A DNA stretch of 64,000 nucleotides from GCA-2712985 sp964515905 (GTDB lineage Bacteria; Pseudomonadota; Alphaproteobacteria; UBA7887), in NCBI GenBank assembly GCA_964515905.1, contig CAZEWK010000089.1, positions 1 through 64,000 of the forward strand, in the 5' to 3' direction. The position numbers and the translations under genes are program-made. The notes below the pieces were generated by a model. The model saw only the letters and a program-made list of their open reading frames with translations. It ran no database searches and was not told the origin of the DNA. This document shows, piece after piece, positions 17,829 through 27,014 of this stretch. The first letter of the stretch is position 1. Every line of letters begins with the position of its first letter.

Positions 17829-19376
17829 ATGACTTGGCAAAAAGAACTTGATGAATTACGTCGACGCGAAGCGTTTGCGGAAGAGTTAGGCGGCAAGGAT
17901 AAAGTTAAACGTCAAAAAGACGGTGGCCGCTATACAGTCCGAGAACGCGTGCTGCTGCTAGCCGATGAAGGTTCGTTCCATGAGCGAGGTAAAATCGCGG
18001 GCGTGGCCGATTATGATTCCAATAATGACCTGTCAAAATTTACACCGTCCAATTTTATATTTGGCAAAGCAGAGGTAAATGGACGCCCAGTTGTTATTGG
18101 CGGAGACGACTTCACCGTTCGAGGCGGTTCTGCGGATGCTACAATTCGCGCAAAACACGTTATGTGCGAAGAAATGGCAAATGCGCTACAAATTCCACTG
18201 ATTCGCCTGGTCGAAGGTTCTGGAGGGGGTGGCTCAGTTAAAACAATAGAGACAACCGGGCGTGCGAACATTCCCGAGCTCGAAGGATGGGAGTTATTGG
18301 TTAGCAACATAGGCACTGTACCTCGTGTAGCGTTAGGTCTAGGCTCTGTCGCTGGGCTCGGCGCCGCTCATCTTGCAGCATCGCACTATGCTGTAATGGT
18401 GAAAGAGAAGTCAGCACTCTTTGTGGCTGGCCCGCCCGTCGTGGCGCGAATCGGGGAAACACTGAGCAAAAATGAACTAGGTGGGTACCAGATACACCTC
18501 AAATCCGGAGCTGTAGACCACGCGGTAGATTCTGAAGAGGAAGCGTTCGAGTGTGCTCGAAAATTTCTATCTTATTTACCAAATTCAACCTATGAACTTC
18601 CTGCTCGTGGTCCCCAAAACGACGATCCTGATCGAGAAATAGACTGGCTGATTAACGCCATCCCCAGAAACACCCGAAAAATCTACAAAATGCGGCCGAT
18701 AGTGGACGCGATAGTAGACAACGGGTCTTTTTTTGAGATGGGCCAGCAGTATGGGAGGTCCGTAATTACCGGTTTTGCCAGATTAGACGGCTGGCCCGTC
18801 GCCCTCATGGCTAGTGATCCCTACTCTTATGGGGGATGCTGGACGGCTGATACTTGCAAGAAAGTGACAAAATTTGTCGACTTAGCAGAAAGTTTTCACC
18901 TGCCGGTAGTTTATCTTGTTGACTGTCCGGGCTTTCAAATTGGATTACAGGCAGAGAAAAACGGGACCATCAAGGAAGGGGTGCGTGCCATGACCGCGAT
19001 GTGGCAAACCACCACTCCATGGTGCACCGTTGTGGTACGCAATTGTTTCGGGGTAGCTGGAGCTGCCCACAAAAACGGTGGAAGATATTGTACTCGATAT
19101 GCCTGGCCCTCAGGGCGTTGGGGGTCTCTACCCCTTGAAGGCGGTATTGAAGCAGCTTACAGAGCCGACATTGAAGCTGCTGAGAACCCAGCTGCAAAAT
19201 TGGGTGAAATTGAAGACCAACTGAACAAGCTTAGGTCGCCTTTTCGATCAGCAGAAACGTTTTGGATAGAGGAGATTGTCGATCCTAGGACGACACGGTC
19301 GCTACTTTGTGATTTTGCAAACAGCTCGGCCTCACTGCGCGTACCCGGGGTACGTAAATTTGCAATGCGCCCTTGA
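17829..19376 (+). CDS. Acyl-CoA carboxylase carboxyltransferase subunit
   Basis: A 515-residue protein of the biotin-dependent carboxyltransferase family (propionyl-/methylcrotonyl-CoA carboxylase beta type), with two crotonase-like halves. Oxyanion-hole glycine stretches are visible (VEGSGGGGSV in the N half; FGVAGAAHKNGG in the C half). It would move a carboxyl group between biotin and an acyl-CoA. No biotin carboxylase or biotin carrier gene is adjacent, so its partners are elsewhere or it works as part of a decarboxylase-type complex. Confidence 0.87.
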   Translation: MTWQKELDELRRREAFAEELGGKDKVKRQKDGGRYTVRERVLLLADEGSFHERGKIAGVADYDSNNDLSKFTPSNFIFGKAEVNGRPVVIGGDDFTVRGGSADATIRAKHVMCEEMANALQIPLIRLVEGSGGGGSVKTIETTGRANIPELEGWELLVSNIGTVPRVALGLGSVAGLGAAHLAASHYAVMVKEKSALFVAGPPVVARIGETLSKNELGGYQIHLKSGAVDHAVDSEEEAFECARKFLSYLPNSTYELPARGPQNDDPDREIDWLINAIPRNTRKIYKMRPIVDAIVDNGSFFEMGQQYGRSVITGFARLDGWPVALMASDPYSYGGCWTADTCKKVTKFVDLAESFHLPVVYLVDCPGFQIGLQAEKNGTIKEGVRAMTAMWQTTTPWCTVVVRNCFGVAGAAHKNGGRYCTRYAWPSGRWGSLPLEGGIEAAYRADIEAAENPAAKLGEIEDQLNKLRSPFRSAETFWIEEIVDPRTTRSLLCDFANSSASLRVPGVRKFAMRP

Positions 19377-19379
19377 CTA

Positions 19380-19415
19380 AAGCAAAAAGTTTTCTCAATT
19401 TTGCTTCTTCTTTCT
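19380..19415 (+). terminator. Possible terminator after the carboxyltransferase gene
   Basis: AAGCAAAA (19380-19387) pairs with TTTTGCTT (19399-19406), followed by a pyrimidine-rich CTTCTTTCT. The stem is AT-rich and the tail is not a pure T run, so termination may be partial. Confidence 0.35.
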
Positions 19416-19467
19416 GAAGTAAGACCATATGAAAATAGTTTCATAATACAGTAAAAGGGGCAACGTA

Positions 19468-19791
19468 ATGGCATTTTATGAGCTACGTAAGTACACCATT
19501 CGCAAGGGGAAAATGGCTGAATGGCTAAAATTGATGGAATCCGAGATTATTCCCTTCCAAGTATCCAAAGGCATGGTAATTACTGGATCTTTCAGAGGTG
19601 AATCTGACGATAGCGTTTACATTTGGCTACGCAGGTTCAACACTGAAAAAGAGCGTGAACGTCTATACAAGGCCGTGTATGAGGATGAACACTGGACCAA
19701 TAATATTGCGCCACGCGTCGGGAAACTGATGAACCGTGAAAAAATTGAAATTCAAAGAATTGTCCCCACTAAAAAATCTACGGCCCAATAA
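19468..19791 (+). CDS. NIPSNAP family protein
   Basis: A 107-residue protein with the NIPSNAP pattern: YELRKYTIRKGKMAEWL at the start, then SFRGESDD, IWLRRF, and a C-terminal ERLYKAVYEDEHW segment. The fold is a small ferredoxin-like dimer often encoded next to catabolic or CoA enzymes. Its biochemical role is not established. It may be linked to the carboxyltransferase gene upstream. Confidence 0.82.
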   Translation: MAFYELRKYTIRKGKMAEWLKLMESEIIPFQVSKGMVITGSFRGESDDSVYIWLRRFNTEKERERLYKAVYEDEHWTNNIAPRVGKLMNREKIEIQRIVPTKKSTAQ

Positions 19792-19804
19792 TAGCCGAGT
19801 TTAG

Positions 19805-20233
19805 TTAGACAAACTCCACGAGATTGAGTTCAAAAGTAAGTGTTCGTCCAGCCAATGGGTGGTTAGCATCAAGTGCAACATTACGGTTGCTGAATTCGAG
19901 CACCTGCAACTGAATTTGGTTGCCACTAGGGTCCTCGGCTTCGAAGATAGTACCTATTTCTAACTCAATCTCGTTTGGTATAGACGTGCGCTCAACATTG
20001 TGGACGTTATGTGGATCACGCATGCCATACGCTTCTTTCGGAGTAAGGGTGGCATTTTTTGTTTCACCAGCGGCCATACCGACAAGCGCCGTTTCAAATC
20101 CCCGAATTACTTGGCCACTCCCAATCGTTAATTCTAGTGGTTCATCCTCTAGAGAACTATCAAACTCCGTGCCATCCAAAAGGGTTCCTGTGTAGTGGAC
20201 CCGAACTGTGTCCCCAACCTTAGCCAGTCGCAT
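19805..20233 (-). CDS. FKBP-type peptidyl-prolyl isomerase, SlyD-like
   Basis: A 142-residue prolyl isomerase. The FKBP part is split by an inserted chaperone flap as in SlyD: VHYTGTLLDGTEFDSSL, then GSGQVIRGFE, the flap region with EAYGMRDP, and FELNLVEFV at the end. It lacks the long His/Cys metal-binding tail of E. coli SlyD. Likely a cytoplasmic folding helper. Convergent with the NIPSNAP gene. Confidence 0.88.
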   Translation of the reverse strand: MRLAKVGDTVRVHYTGTLLDGTEFDSSLEDEPLELTIGSGQVIRGFETALVGMAAGETKNATLTPKEAYGMRDPHNVHNVERTSIPNEIELEIGTIFEAEDPSGNQIQLQVLEFSNRNVALDANHPLAGRTLTFELNLVEFV

Positions 20234-20434
20234 CTAGAGCCTCAGACAATTATATCCGTCACATAGTTCATTTGAGAAACCTAAAAAATTGTATCTATAT
20301 AGTCTGTAACAACAACTCTAAAGTCTATATTTAAGCTAGTTGTTTGGCTCAATCTAATTATGATACCTCAGTAATTGCCGCATCTGTAAGAAGCCTTAAT
20401 CTATAATAAATTTCACAAATTACACACTTACGTA

Positions 20435-20464
20435 TAAAAAAGAAGACCCGCATTACTGCGGGCC
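20435..20464 (-). terminator. Rho-independent terminator of the cold-shock gene
   Basis: On the minus strand GCCCGCAGTAATGCGGGT forms a GC-rich hairpin (CCCGCA/TGCGGG with a 4-base loop), followed by TCTTCTTTTTT. It is placed just after the cold-shock protein stop. Confidence 0.88.
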
Positions 20465-20489
20465 CTCTAGTTCACTTCTAAAATTAGTT

Positions 20490-20699
20490 TCACTCAGACA
20501 CTGTGAGGTTCTCAGCGGAACTTTTACCATTTCGTCCGGGCTCTAACTCGTAGTTAACCCTCTGACCTTCTTGTAATGTGGATAAACCTGCCCGCTCTAC
20601 AGCGGAGATATGAACGAAGGCATCAGAACCACCCTCATCGGGGGTAATAAAACCGAAACCTTTGACCGGGTTGAACCACTTAACGGTCCCTGTAGCCAT
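20490..20699 (-). CDS. Cold-shock domain protein
   Basis: A 69-residue single OB-fold nucleic-acid-binding protein of the CspA family, with RNP1 (KGFGFI) and RNP2 (DAFVHIS). It binds single-stranded RNA as a chaperone or antiterminator. About 230 bases of non-coding sequence precede it, compatible with the long leader of many csp genes, though no specific cold box was identified. A strong terminator follows. Confidence 0.94.
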   Translation of the reverse strand: MATGTVKWFNPVKGFGFITPDEGGSDAFVHISAVERAGLSTLQEGQRVNYELEPGRNGKSSAENLTVSE

Positions 20700-20928
20700 T
20701 TATACTTCCTCTACATAAATTTTAGACTCCGTGGAATACACGGCAAACATACCAGTTCGACGAACCACATGGTGAATCTGTGCTTAATCTCAAGGAACAA
20801 AGCAAAGTACATTAGGGACCCGAAGACCTGGTATCACTCTATATGACGAGATAAGCCGATAAAAACAAGGTTTACGTTTATTAATTTTTGCCTGATACAT
20901 TCTTCGCAACCAAAAAGGAGCCGATTAC

Positions 20929-21564
20929 ATGTACACCCCAGAGCATTTTGAGCTGAAAAATCCCAAGCTTATTGAAGAAATCGTGCATGAAAATAGCTTT
21001 GCCACCCTGGTGACGCGAACTGGCGAAAGCGTGACGGCTAGCCACTTACCCCTTTTATGGCATGGCAATGGCTCGGATAATGGCATCATTCAGGGGCATA
21101 TGGCTCGAAATAACTCCCAATGGCACGATTTCGCTTTAAATAAGGAGGTTCTAGCAATTTTCACCGGATGCCACGGCTACATTTCCCCCACTTGGTATTC
21201 TGTATATCCCGCCGTTCCCACTTGGAATTATACAGCAGTCCACATATATGGAGCCGCAACCATCATACAGGACCCAGTATCTGTCCGTGCATTGCTTAAA
21301 AGGATGGTGGCCATTTTTGACCATGACCCTTCATCGGCATGGCCAAAGAATCAAAGCCACGAAACACTAATTACGGAAATGGTCCCTAATATAGTTACAT
21401 TTGAAATAGCAATCTCGCGGATTGAAGCAAAGGCGAAATTAAGCCAAAACCGAAAACCTGATGAACAACAAAATATTGTATCCATGCTCAAAAGTTCTAC
21501 CCAAAACGAGAGCAAAGCCTTGGCACATTTTATGGAAACTTTTTTTTTGGGGCCCAGAAAATAA
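20929..21564 (+). CDS. FMN-binding split-barrel protein, PaiB family
   Basis: A 211-residue protein of the PaiB-type negative regulator family. Typical features are the start MYTPEHFE, the ARNNSQWHDF segment, YISPTWY, and TWNYTAVHIYG in the flavin-binding core, with a C-terminal helical part. Family members bind FMN or haem; the regulatory role in Bacillus may not transfer here. Ribosome site AAAAGGAG. Confidence 0.87.
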   Translation: MYTPEHFELKNPKLIEEIVHENSFATLVTRTGESVTASHLPLLWHGNGSDNGIIQGHMARNNSQWHDFALNKEVLAIFTGCHGYISPTWYSVYPAVPTWNYTAVHIYGAATIIQDPVSVRALLKRMVAIFDHDPSSAWPKNQSHETLITEMVPNIVTFEIAISRIEAKAKLSQNRKPDEQQNIVSMLKSSTQNESKALAHFMETFFLGPRK

Positions 21565-21769
21565 AAAGATAATCCCGCATTAAAGGCAGCCAACGCACCT
21601 GGAGTAAAAAGTTATGAGACACTTTTAATCGATGTAGATAGTTGTCCATTCCTTCTATTGCCGACTAATACTTTTGACAATCTATGTGACCAAAGTCGAT
21701 TGGTTAGTATACTACACCGCCCCACTTAATGACTCATCCCGTGGCAAGCAGATCATATCGTTGCTCAAC

Positions 21770-22444
21770 CTATTTATTATGGAAAGTGGCAAAATTCTTA
21801 ACAGGTTCACGCACAGTGACTAAGCTGTTTTGAGGTGCTGTCGCATCCTCATAACCTAGGCTCATCCCAACATGGACTACCTCGTGGTTTTCCAGGCCCA
21901 ACTCCTCTTCCACAACTGTATGAAAGTTCCCCCAAGAAGCTTGCGGACAAGTGTGGAGGTCCTGACCCCTGGCCGCAATACAAATATTCTGCAAAAACAT
22001 TCCATAATCTAACCAGCTCATCCACCCCATATCTCGATCTATCGTGAAAATCATCCCAACGGGGGCACCAAAGAATTGGAAATTCATCGAATGAAATTTT
22101 TGGGTCTTCTCACGATCACCCTTTTTTATACCTGCTAACCCATACAAATCCCAGCCCACCTTCCGACGGCGTGCAAGATAGGGGTCTCGCCATTTCTCAA
22201 GGTAATGAGTACGATCATTACTATGTTTATCAGATTCATTCCAAAAAGCGCTGAGTACTCTTTCTGATAACCGACTGAGTGCCGACCCTGTAAAAACATG
22301 CACACTCCATGGCTGCGTATTGGTTCCGCTAGGTGCCCTACTGGCTACTCCCAGAATGTGTTCTATCGTATCTTGGGAAACCGGTGTTGGAAGATAACCA
22401 CGCACCGATCGTCTACTTAAGATAGCCTCATCTACGGTTAACAT
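21770..22444 (-). CDS. Nitroreductase family protein
   Basis: A 224-residue FMN-dependent NAD(P)H oxidoreductase. The N-terminal SRRSVRGYLPTPVS and the SRAPSGTNTQPW loop bind the flavin phosphate, and the C-terminal VHVGMSLGYED is the usual closing motif. It probably reduces quinones, enones or nitro compounds. It is convergent with the PaiB-like gene; no pathway partner is visible. Confidence 0.9.
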   Translation of the reverse strand: MLTVDEAILSRRSVRGYLPTPVSQDTIEHILGVASRAPSGTNTQPWSVHVFTGSALSRLSERVLSAFWNESDKHSNDRTHYLEKWRDPYLARRRKVGWDLYGLAGIKKGDREKTQKFHSMNFQFFGAPVGMIFTIDRDMGWMSWLDYGMFLQNICIAARGQDLHTCPQASWGNFHTVVEEELGLENHEVVHVGMSLGYEDATAPQNSLVTVREPVKNFATFHNK

Positions 22445-22654
22445 ACCTATTCTTGATCCTTTGTTTTTACGGAATACTGGCCGGTAAGGCCTTCGTAGTA
22501 ACAGTTTATCTTATTAAAAAGCTGATTACAGTTAGGCCAGCCTTTTAATTAATTGCCACGGCACCAGAAAACCTTTGTAGAAACTCGCAACAATTAAATG
22601 AACACCCACTAAATCACGTGAGTTCACTGACCCCACCAGAAATGATCGATTTAT

Positions 22655-23701
22655 TTACGAGTATACAGCCTCCACTTTTTCGAACTTTTCTAAATTATCT
22701 TCAAATTCTTTCAGCCGTTTCCAAATGGATCGCAACTCCGTGATCGTCGTCCAATTATGTAAAAATAAAGCGAACCCACCGTGGACTCTCCCAAACGCAT
22801 TAGAGACTTGAACCAAAACTCCTAAAGTTATCAACCCAGTGAAGAGCCCAGGGCCCATCAGCAGGTAAGGTACAACCGTCATTATCTGGTCATAACTATG
22901 CACCCAAATATTGAAGTACCCGTAGTGCAAATAAAGTCGATGATAATTAAATCTTATTCCTAAAAACAACTCCCAGAGATTTTCAGGGCGAGCATGGTTT
23001 ACTTTATCGTCTTCTCCAAGCACCAAGTCCTTACGAAATGCTGCCTCAACTTTTTGGTTATTATATTCAAGGCCTGGAAGTTTCCATCCCACAAACCATG
23101 AAATAATCAAACCGCCAATTGATACTACTAAAGCCCCCCAAACTAGAGAACCTTCTATATCCCTTAAAATGGGAACATCAACTTTGTCACTTAGTCCGTA
23201 TAAAATTGGAATGAATGCTATCAGTGTCATTACGGCTCTAACAATTTGCAATCCTAAGGATTCAATTATTCTGGCGAAGCGGTTGCAGTCTTCTTGGATT
23301 CTCTGAGAAGCACCCTCAATTTCTTCCTCTACATTTCTCCATCTTGGAATATAGCCCCAAGTTATTGCCTGCCTCCATCGCAATCCGTAAATGCTGGTAA
23401 ACCAGGCCGTCAACGTTGCGAGGACAACATAAGGCGCCGCAATTACCAGGAAGGATGCATCTCCCTCAAAACCGTTATTTACATAATCTAAAGATATCAA
23501 TTGCTGGTAAAATGAGCTTATTCCTTCTTCCGGCTTATCAACGTAGTCCGCTGAATTTTGCAAAAGGTCATAAAACTTCCCATACCAGGTATTTAGAGCA
23601 ACAGTCATTTGGACTTGTAGCCATATGGAAAAGATAAGGACCCCTCCCCCGCCATATGCCCAAAGGGCCCACTCTTTTGTTCTATAAAAGGATCGCAGCA
23701 T
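22655..23701 (-). CDS. SbmA/BacA-like inner-membrane transporter
   Basis: A 348-residue multispanning protein resembling SbmA/BacA peptide transporters and the membrane part of ABCD-type ABC exporters. Markers include the NTWYGKFYDLLQ segment, the conserved ITWGYIPRW stretch, RIQEDCNRF and the C-terminal TELRSIWKRL. There is no ATPase domain, in line with proton-driven SbmA/BacA. In rhizobia and enterics these import antimicrobial peptides and affect very-long-chain fatty acid lipids. It is isolated here. Confidence 0.85.
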   Translation of the reverse strand: MLRSFYRTKEWALWAYGGGGVLIFSIWLQVQMTVALNTWYGKFYDLLQNSADYVDKPEEGISSFYQQLISLDYVNNGFEGDASFLVIAAPYVVLATLTAWFTSIYGLRWRQAITWGYIPRWRNVEEEIEGASQRIQEDCNRFARIIESLGLQIVRAVMTLIAFIPILYGLSDKVDVPILRDIEGSLVWGALVVSIGGLIISWFVGWKLPGLEYNNQKVEAAFRKDLVLGEDDKVNHARPENLWELFLGIRFNYHRLYLHYGYFNIWVHSYDQIMTVVPYLLMGPGLFTGLITLGVLVQVSNAFGRVHGGFALFLHNWTTITELRSIWKRLKEFEDNLEKFEKVEAVYS

Positions 23702-23825
23702 GATGAATAAATAAAGTAATTAGCATATTTGAGAACATGTGTAGTCTGAAAGTAGCCTTTAAGTCTACAAAAGATAAGTTGTATTTAGGGAAACAAAAAG
23801 TCCTTTAATCCAAAAAAAGGTTATA

Positions 23826-23842
23826 CGGGAGAACAACTCCCG
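23826..23842 (-). terminator. Hairpin downstream of the pentapeptide gene
   Basis: CGGGAG and CTCCCG pair around a 5-base loop. On the minus strand a run of seven T begins about 7 bases after the stem, further than usual. It may terminate the pentapeptide-repeat transcript, 140 bases upstream of it on the map. Confidence 0.35.
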
Positions 23843-23984
23843 CAGATTATTTTGAAATATCTGTGCTGAACCTCAATGCTCATTTATTTAGGGTCCAGGT
23901 ATTACATTAGCAAAGAAAGCCACAGATCTACTTCTGAAGCAACGTATATAGATGGGACACTCTTAAAATATTAGTTCCCCGGAA

Positions 23985-24644
23985 CTATCTCTCGGGACAC
24001 CCGGAATTGTCCTCCCCCCATGGCATTTTAGTTTTACATCTTTTCGCACCCTTTAAAGTGGCCTTTTTTAAATTCGCCCCTCTCAAGTCTGCACCCCGCA
24101 AGTCGGCGTTATTTAAGTTTACCCGATGCAAATTGGTATTTCGTAAATTAGCTCCCCGCAGACTACTTTCTGTCAAATTCGCAGCGCCCATCTTAGCTCC
24201 TGTAAGATTAGCAAAATTCAAATTTGACCGAGTTAGGTTGGCAAAGCTGAAGTTTGCCTCCCGCAAATCTGCATACCGAAGATCTATACCAACTAAGCTT
24301 GAACCCCACAAATCTGCACCCTCCAAGCTACCATAGTCTATCTTAGCAAACCTTAAATCTGCACCAGCTAGAAGTACTTTTGCCAAATTGCTTCTTGTCA
24401 AAATAGCAGCGGACAAAATAGTGTCTCGCAAGTCTGCACCGCTTAAATCACATTCGATACAAGTATTCTTTGCCTTTAGCCTGTGCAAGTCGTTCCCATC
24501 AACCCCCCACGACGGATCGTGGAAAACAAAAACAACAAAAATAATTACTCCTACCCAACGGCTACAATAACTTTTCCCGGCTTTCGAACCTGATAGAGAA
24601 AACAAATACATGTAAGATACCTGTGTCTTCAGGATTGACTTCAT
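23985..24644 (-). CDS. Exported pentapeptide-repeat protein
   Basis: About 219 residues. A hydrophobic segment near residues 30-42 (VGVIIFVVFVF) suggests a signal or anchor. From about residue 60 the A(D/N)LxX pattern runs nearly unbroken (SGADLRD, AGADLRF, EGADLWG, REANFSF, TGAKMGA, RGADLRG, KKATLKG), forming a right-handed quadrilateral beta-helix. Two Cys lie before the repeats and two after. The start is uncertain: TTG 24659, ATG 24644 or ATG 24611. Function unknown; the export signal argues against a gyrase-protecting role. Confidence 0.78.
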   Translation of the reverse strand: MKSILKTQVSYMYLFSLSGSKAGKSYCSRWVGVIIFVVFVFHDPSWGVDGNDLHRLKAKNTCIECDLSGADLRDTILSAAILTRSNLAKVLLAGADLRFAKIDYGSLEGADLWGSSLVGIDLRYADLREANFSFANLTRSNLNFANLTGAKMGAANLTESSLRGANLRNTNLHRVNLNNADLRGADLRGANLKKATLKGAKRCKTKMPWGEDNSGCPER

Positions 24645-24707
24645 CGCGCACACAGTCAATTAAAATAGGATGGTTAAGCAGCAATAACGTTGAAAGGAAT
24701 AGCTTAC

Positions 24708-25394
24708 ATGACAATTAACTACAAAATTATTGTGCATGGCAATAATTTAAGACTTAGAGAAGGATTCCTAGGACTTGCAAATGCAACTCTCATTACCTGT
24801 GACGAAGGACCATTGTTGTTTGACGTAGGGCACTACTGCAACCGATCTACGTTAATAGAGGGCTTGCGCCAAGAAGGCATGCAACCTAACGACATAAAAA
24901 TTATATTTTTGTCTCATTTACATTTTGACCATTGTAACAATGTGGATCTTTTTCCGAATGCAAAAATTATGGTTAGTCAGCGAGAATGGGAATATGTTGA
25001 CAATCCGCATGCAAAAGACCTTTACATCCCCTGGATGATCAAACAGCAACTCCAGAAACACGACCTCCAGTTGATTAAAGGCCAAAAACAAATTTGCACC
25101 GGCGTAGAGTATTTTCCAGCACCGGGACATACTCCAGGATCATTTGCAATAAAGCTGGATACGAAAGATTATGGCTGTGTTGTTGTAGCCGGAGACGCTT
25201 TGAAATATCCCAAAGAAGCCATTTCCCAGAGGTGTGACATGGCTTTCGATACGGTTGGTGCCGGAACTAACACTATATGTCGAATATTGGATATCGCGGA
25301 CAGGATTATACCAGGTCATTTCCCGGAGCTAATTAAGCAAAACGGATATTTTAGTTGGAACGACGCTGCTGAACTCCCTCTGATGGTTCGTTAA
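24708..25394 (+). CDS. Metallo-beta-lactamase-fold hydrolase
   Basis: A 228-residue MBL-fold protein. The dinuclear metal site is present: SHLHFDHC (HxHxDH), PGHTPGS and VVAGDALK, with a late GHFPEL His. It resembles lactonase and glyoxalase-II-like hydrolases; the substrate is unknown. The frame opens at a TTG at 24690, but the ATG at 24708 is preferred with GAAAGGAA upstream. It lies 23 bases before an acyl-CoA ligase gene, so thioester or lactone chemistry is plausible. Confidence 0.87.
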   Translation: MTINYKIIVHGNNLRLREGFLGLANATLITCDEGPLLFDVGHYCNRSTLIEGLRQEGMQPNDIKIIFLSHLHFDHCNNVDLFPNAKIMVSQREWEYVDNPHAKDLYIPWMIKQQLQKHDLQLIKGQKQICTGVEYFPAPGHTPGSFAIKLDTKDYGCVVVAGDALKYPKEAISQRCDMAFDTVGAGTNTICRILDIADRIIPGHFPELIKQNGYFSWNDAAELPLMVR

Positions 25395-25417
25395 CATATC
25401 ACGTCCAGGACATAATT

Positions 25418-26968
25418 ATGCGTCTGATAGATTTTTTTGACCGAGGTGCGTCTCTGAACCCTAAGCAGGTTGCCTTTATGGACGACACCTGCTCCATCAC
25501 CTATGAAGAAGCACAGAGACAATCTCACCAGATGGCAATCGGCCTGTCCGAAACGGGTATTATGCCCGACCATGTAGCAGCAATTTATTGCCCTAACGAT
25601 GCCCGTGCCTTTTTATGCATGTTGGGCATTCTGAGAGCCGGGGCTATATATGTTAATTTGAATAGCCTGAGCCCGATTGAAGAAAATCTCTATGTCTTAA
25701 AGAATCGCGATGTATCTCTTCTATTCATTCATAGCCAGTTTGAAGAGCATCTTGAATTGATTTTGACTCAAATTCCAAAGATAACAAAAATAATTGCAAT
25801 TGATCGCAGTTTTGGCGGGCTCACCAGCCTTGCTGAGTGGATAAAAGCGTATCCTTCCATCGCACCAGATATCCCTCGTCAAGCGGATGACATAGCATGC
25901 CTTTTTTCTACGGGAGGCACGACCGGTCGGTCCAAAGCGGCCATGTTAACCAATCAAGTGTTTTCTACCATGATAGCGAATGCGAACATGGCCATGCCCA
26001 ATCAAAGCCCACCCGTGCACTTAATCGCCGCACCCATAACACACGCAGCTGGACTTACTGCCCTTTGGCTGCTCCCAATAGGAGCAACTAATATAATACT
26101 TCGACGTCCTGACCCAGAAGCAATTCTGGCAGCGATTCCGCGCCATAGAGTAACCACTTTGTTCCTACCGCCCACTCTGATTTATATGATGCTGGCCCAC
26201 CCCCGTTTACAAGACTTCGATTACAGTTCTCTTCGTTACTTGATTTATGGCGCCGCTCCAATGTCTGTGGACAAGCTAAAGCATGCCGTCTCAGTCTTCG
26301 GTCCTGTGCTTACTCAACTTTACGGACAGGCCGAGGCCCCGATGATGTGTACCGTTATGTCAGCGTTAGAGCATAGTCGGTGGTTAGACACAGGTTTTGA
26401 AAAACGTCTTGCGAGCTGTGGTCGGCCTTGCTTACTCACTGACTTAGAAATAATGGATAACTCGGGCAGATTGCTTCCTCCCGAAGAACAAGGAGAAATT
26501 GTCGTTCGCGGCAGCTTAGTAATGGCGGGATACTATAGAAATTCGACAGCGACAGAGGAGGTCAGTGCCCACGGTTGGCACCACACAGGGGACCTGGGCA
26601 TTAAAGACCAAGAGGGTTACGTATATATTCTAGACCGAAAAAATGACATGATTATCTCTGGTGGTTTTAACATTTACCCTGGCGAAATTGAACGAGTTTT
26701 GTTGGCTTTACCAGAGGTCCAGGAATGTGCGGTCGTCGGAATTCCAGACGAAAAATGGGGGGAATCTGTGACAGCAGTAATAGAATTGGTAAGAAGCGCC
26801 AAATTAGATGAAGCAACTGCTATATCACATTGCAAAACAACGCTTGGGAGTGTCAAAGCGCCCAAACGCATATTCTTTTGGGAGAATCTTCCAAGAAGCC
26901 CCGTTGGAAAGGTTTTAAGACGCAAGGTAAGAGATGTCTTCTGGAAGGACCAAGAGCGAGCAATCTAG
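25418..26968 (+). CDS. AMP-dependent acyl-CoA synthetase/ligase
   Basis: A 516-residue ANL-superfamily enzyme that activates a carboxylic acid with ATP and transfers it to CoA. Core motifs run in order: the phosphate loop STGGTTGRSKAAM near 165, YGQAEAP near 305, HHTGDLG near 390, the hinge DRKNDMIISGGFNIYP, and the catalytic Lys in SPVGKVLRRK near the end. Substrate specificity is not readable. It is likely co-transcribed with the MBL hydrolase upstream. Confidence 0.92.
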   Translation: MRLIDFFDRGASLNPKQVAFMDDTCSITYEEAQRQSHQMAIGLSETGIMPDHVAAIYCPNDARAFLCMLGILRAGAIYVNLNSLSPIEENLYVLKNRDVSLLFIHSQFEEHLELILTQIPKITKIIAIDRSFGGLTSLAEWIKAYPSIAPDIPRQADDIACLFSTGGTTGRSKAAMLTNQVFSTMIANANMAMPNQSPPVHLIAAPITHAAGLTALWLLPIGATNIILRRPDPEAILAAIPRHRVTTLFLPPTLIYMMLAHPRLQDFDYSSLRYLIYGAAPMSVDKLKHAVSVFGPVLTQLYGQAEAPMMCTVMSALEHSRWLDTGFEKRLASCGRPCLLTDLEIMDNSGRLLPPEEQGEIVVRGSLVMAGYYRNSTATEEVSAHGWHHTGDLGIKDQEGYVYILDRKNDMIISGGFNIYPGEIERVLLALPEVQECAVVGIPDEKWGESVTAVIELVRSAKLDEATAISHCKTTLGSVKAPKRIFFWENLPRSPVGKVLRRKVRDVFWKDQERAI

Positions 26969-27014
26969 ACCAAACGAATCTTTCGTACTTTTAAATCACT
27001 AAAAAGGGGTTTTC

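Noticed and set aside
24007..24336. Plus-strand frame rich in Lys/Phe/Ala repeats
   Set aside because: Its repeats are only the reverse complement of the pentapeptide-repeat gene.
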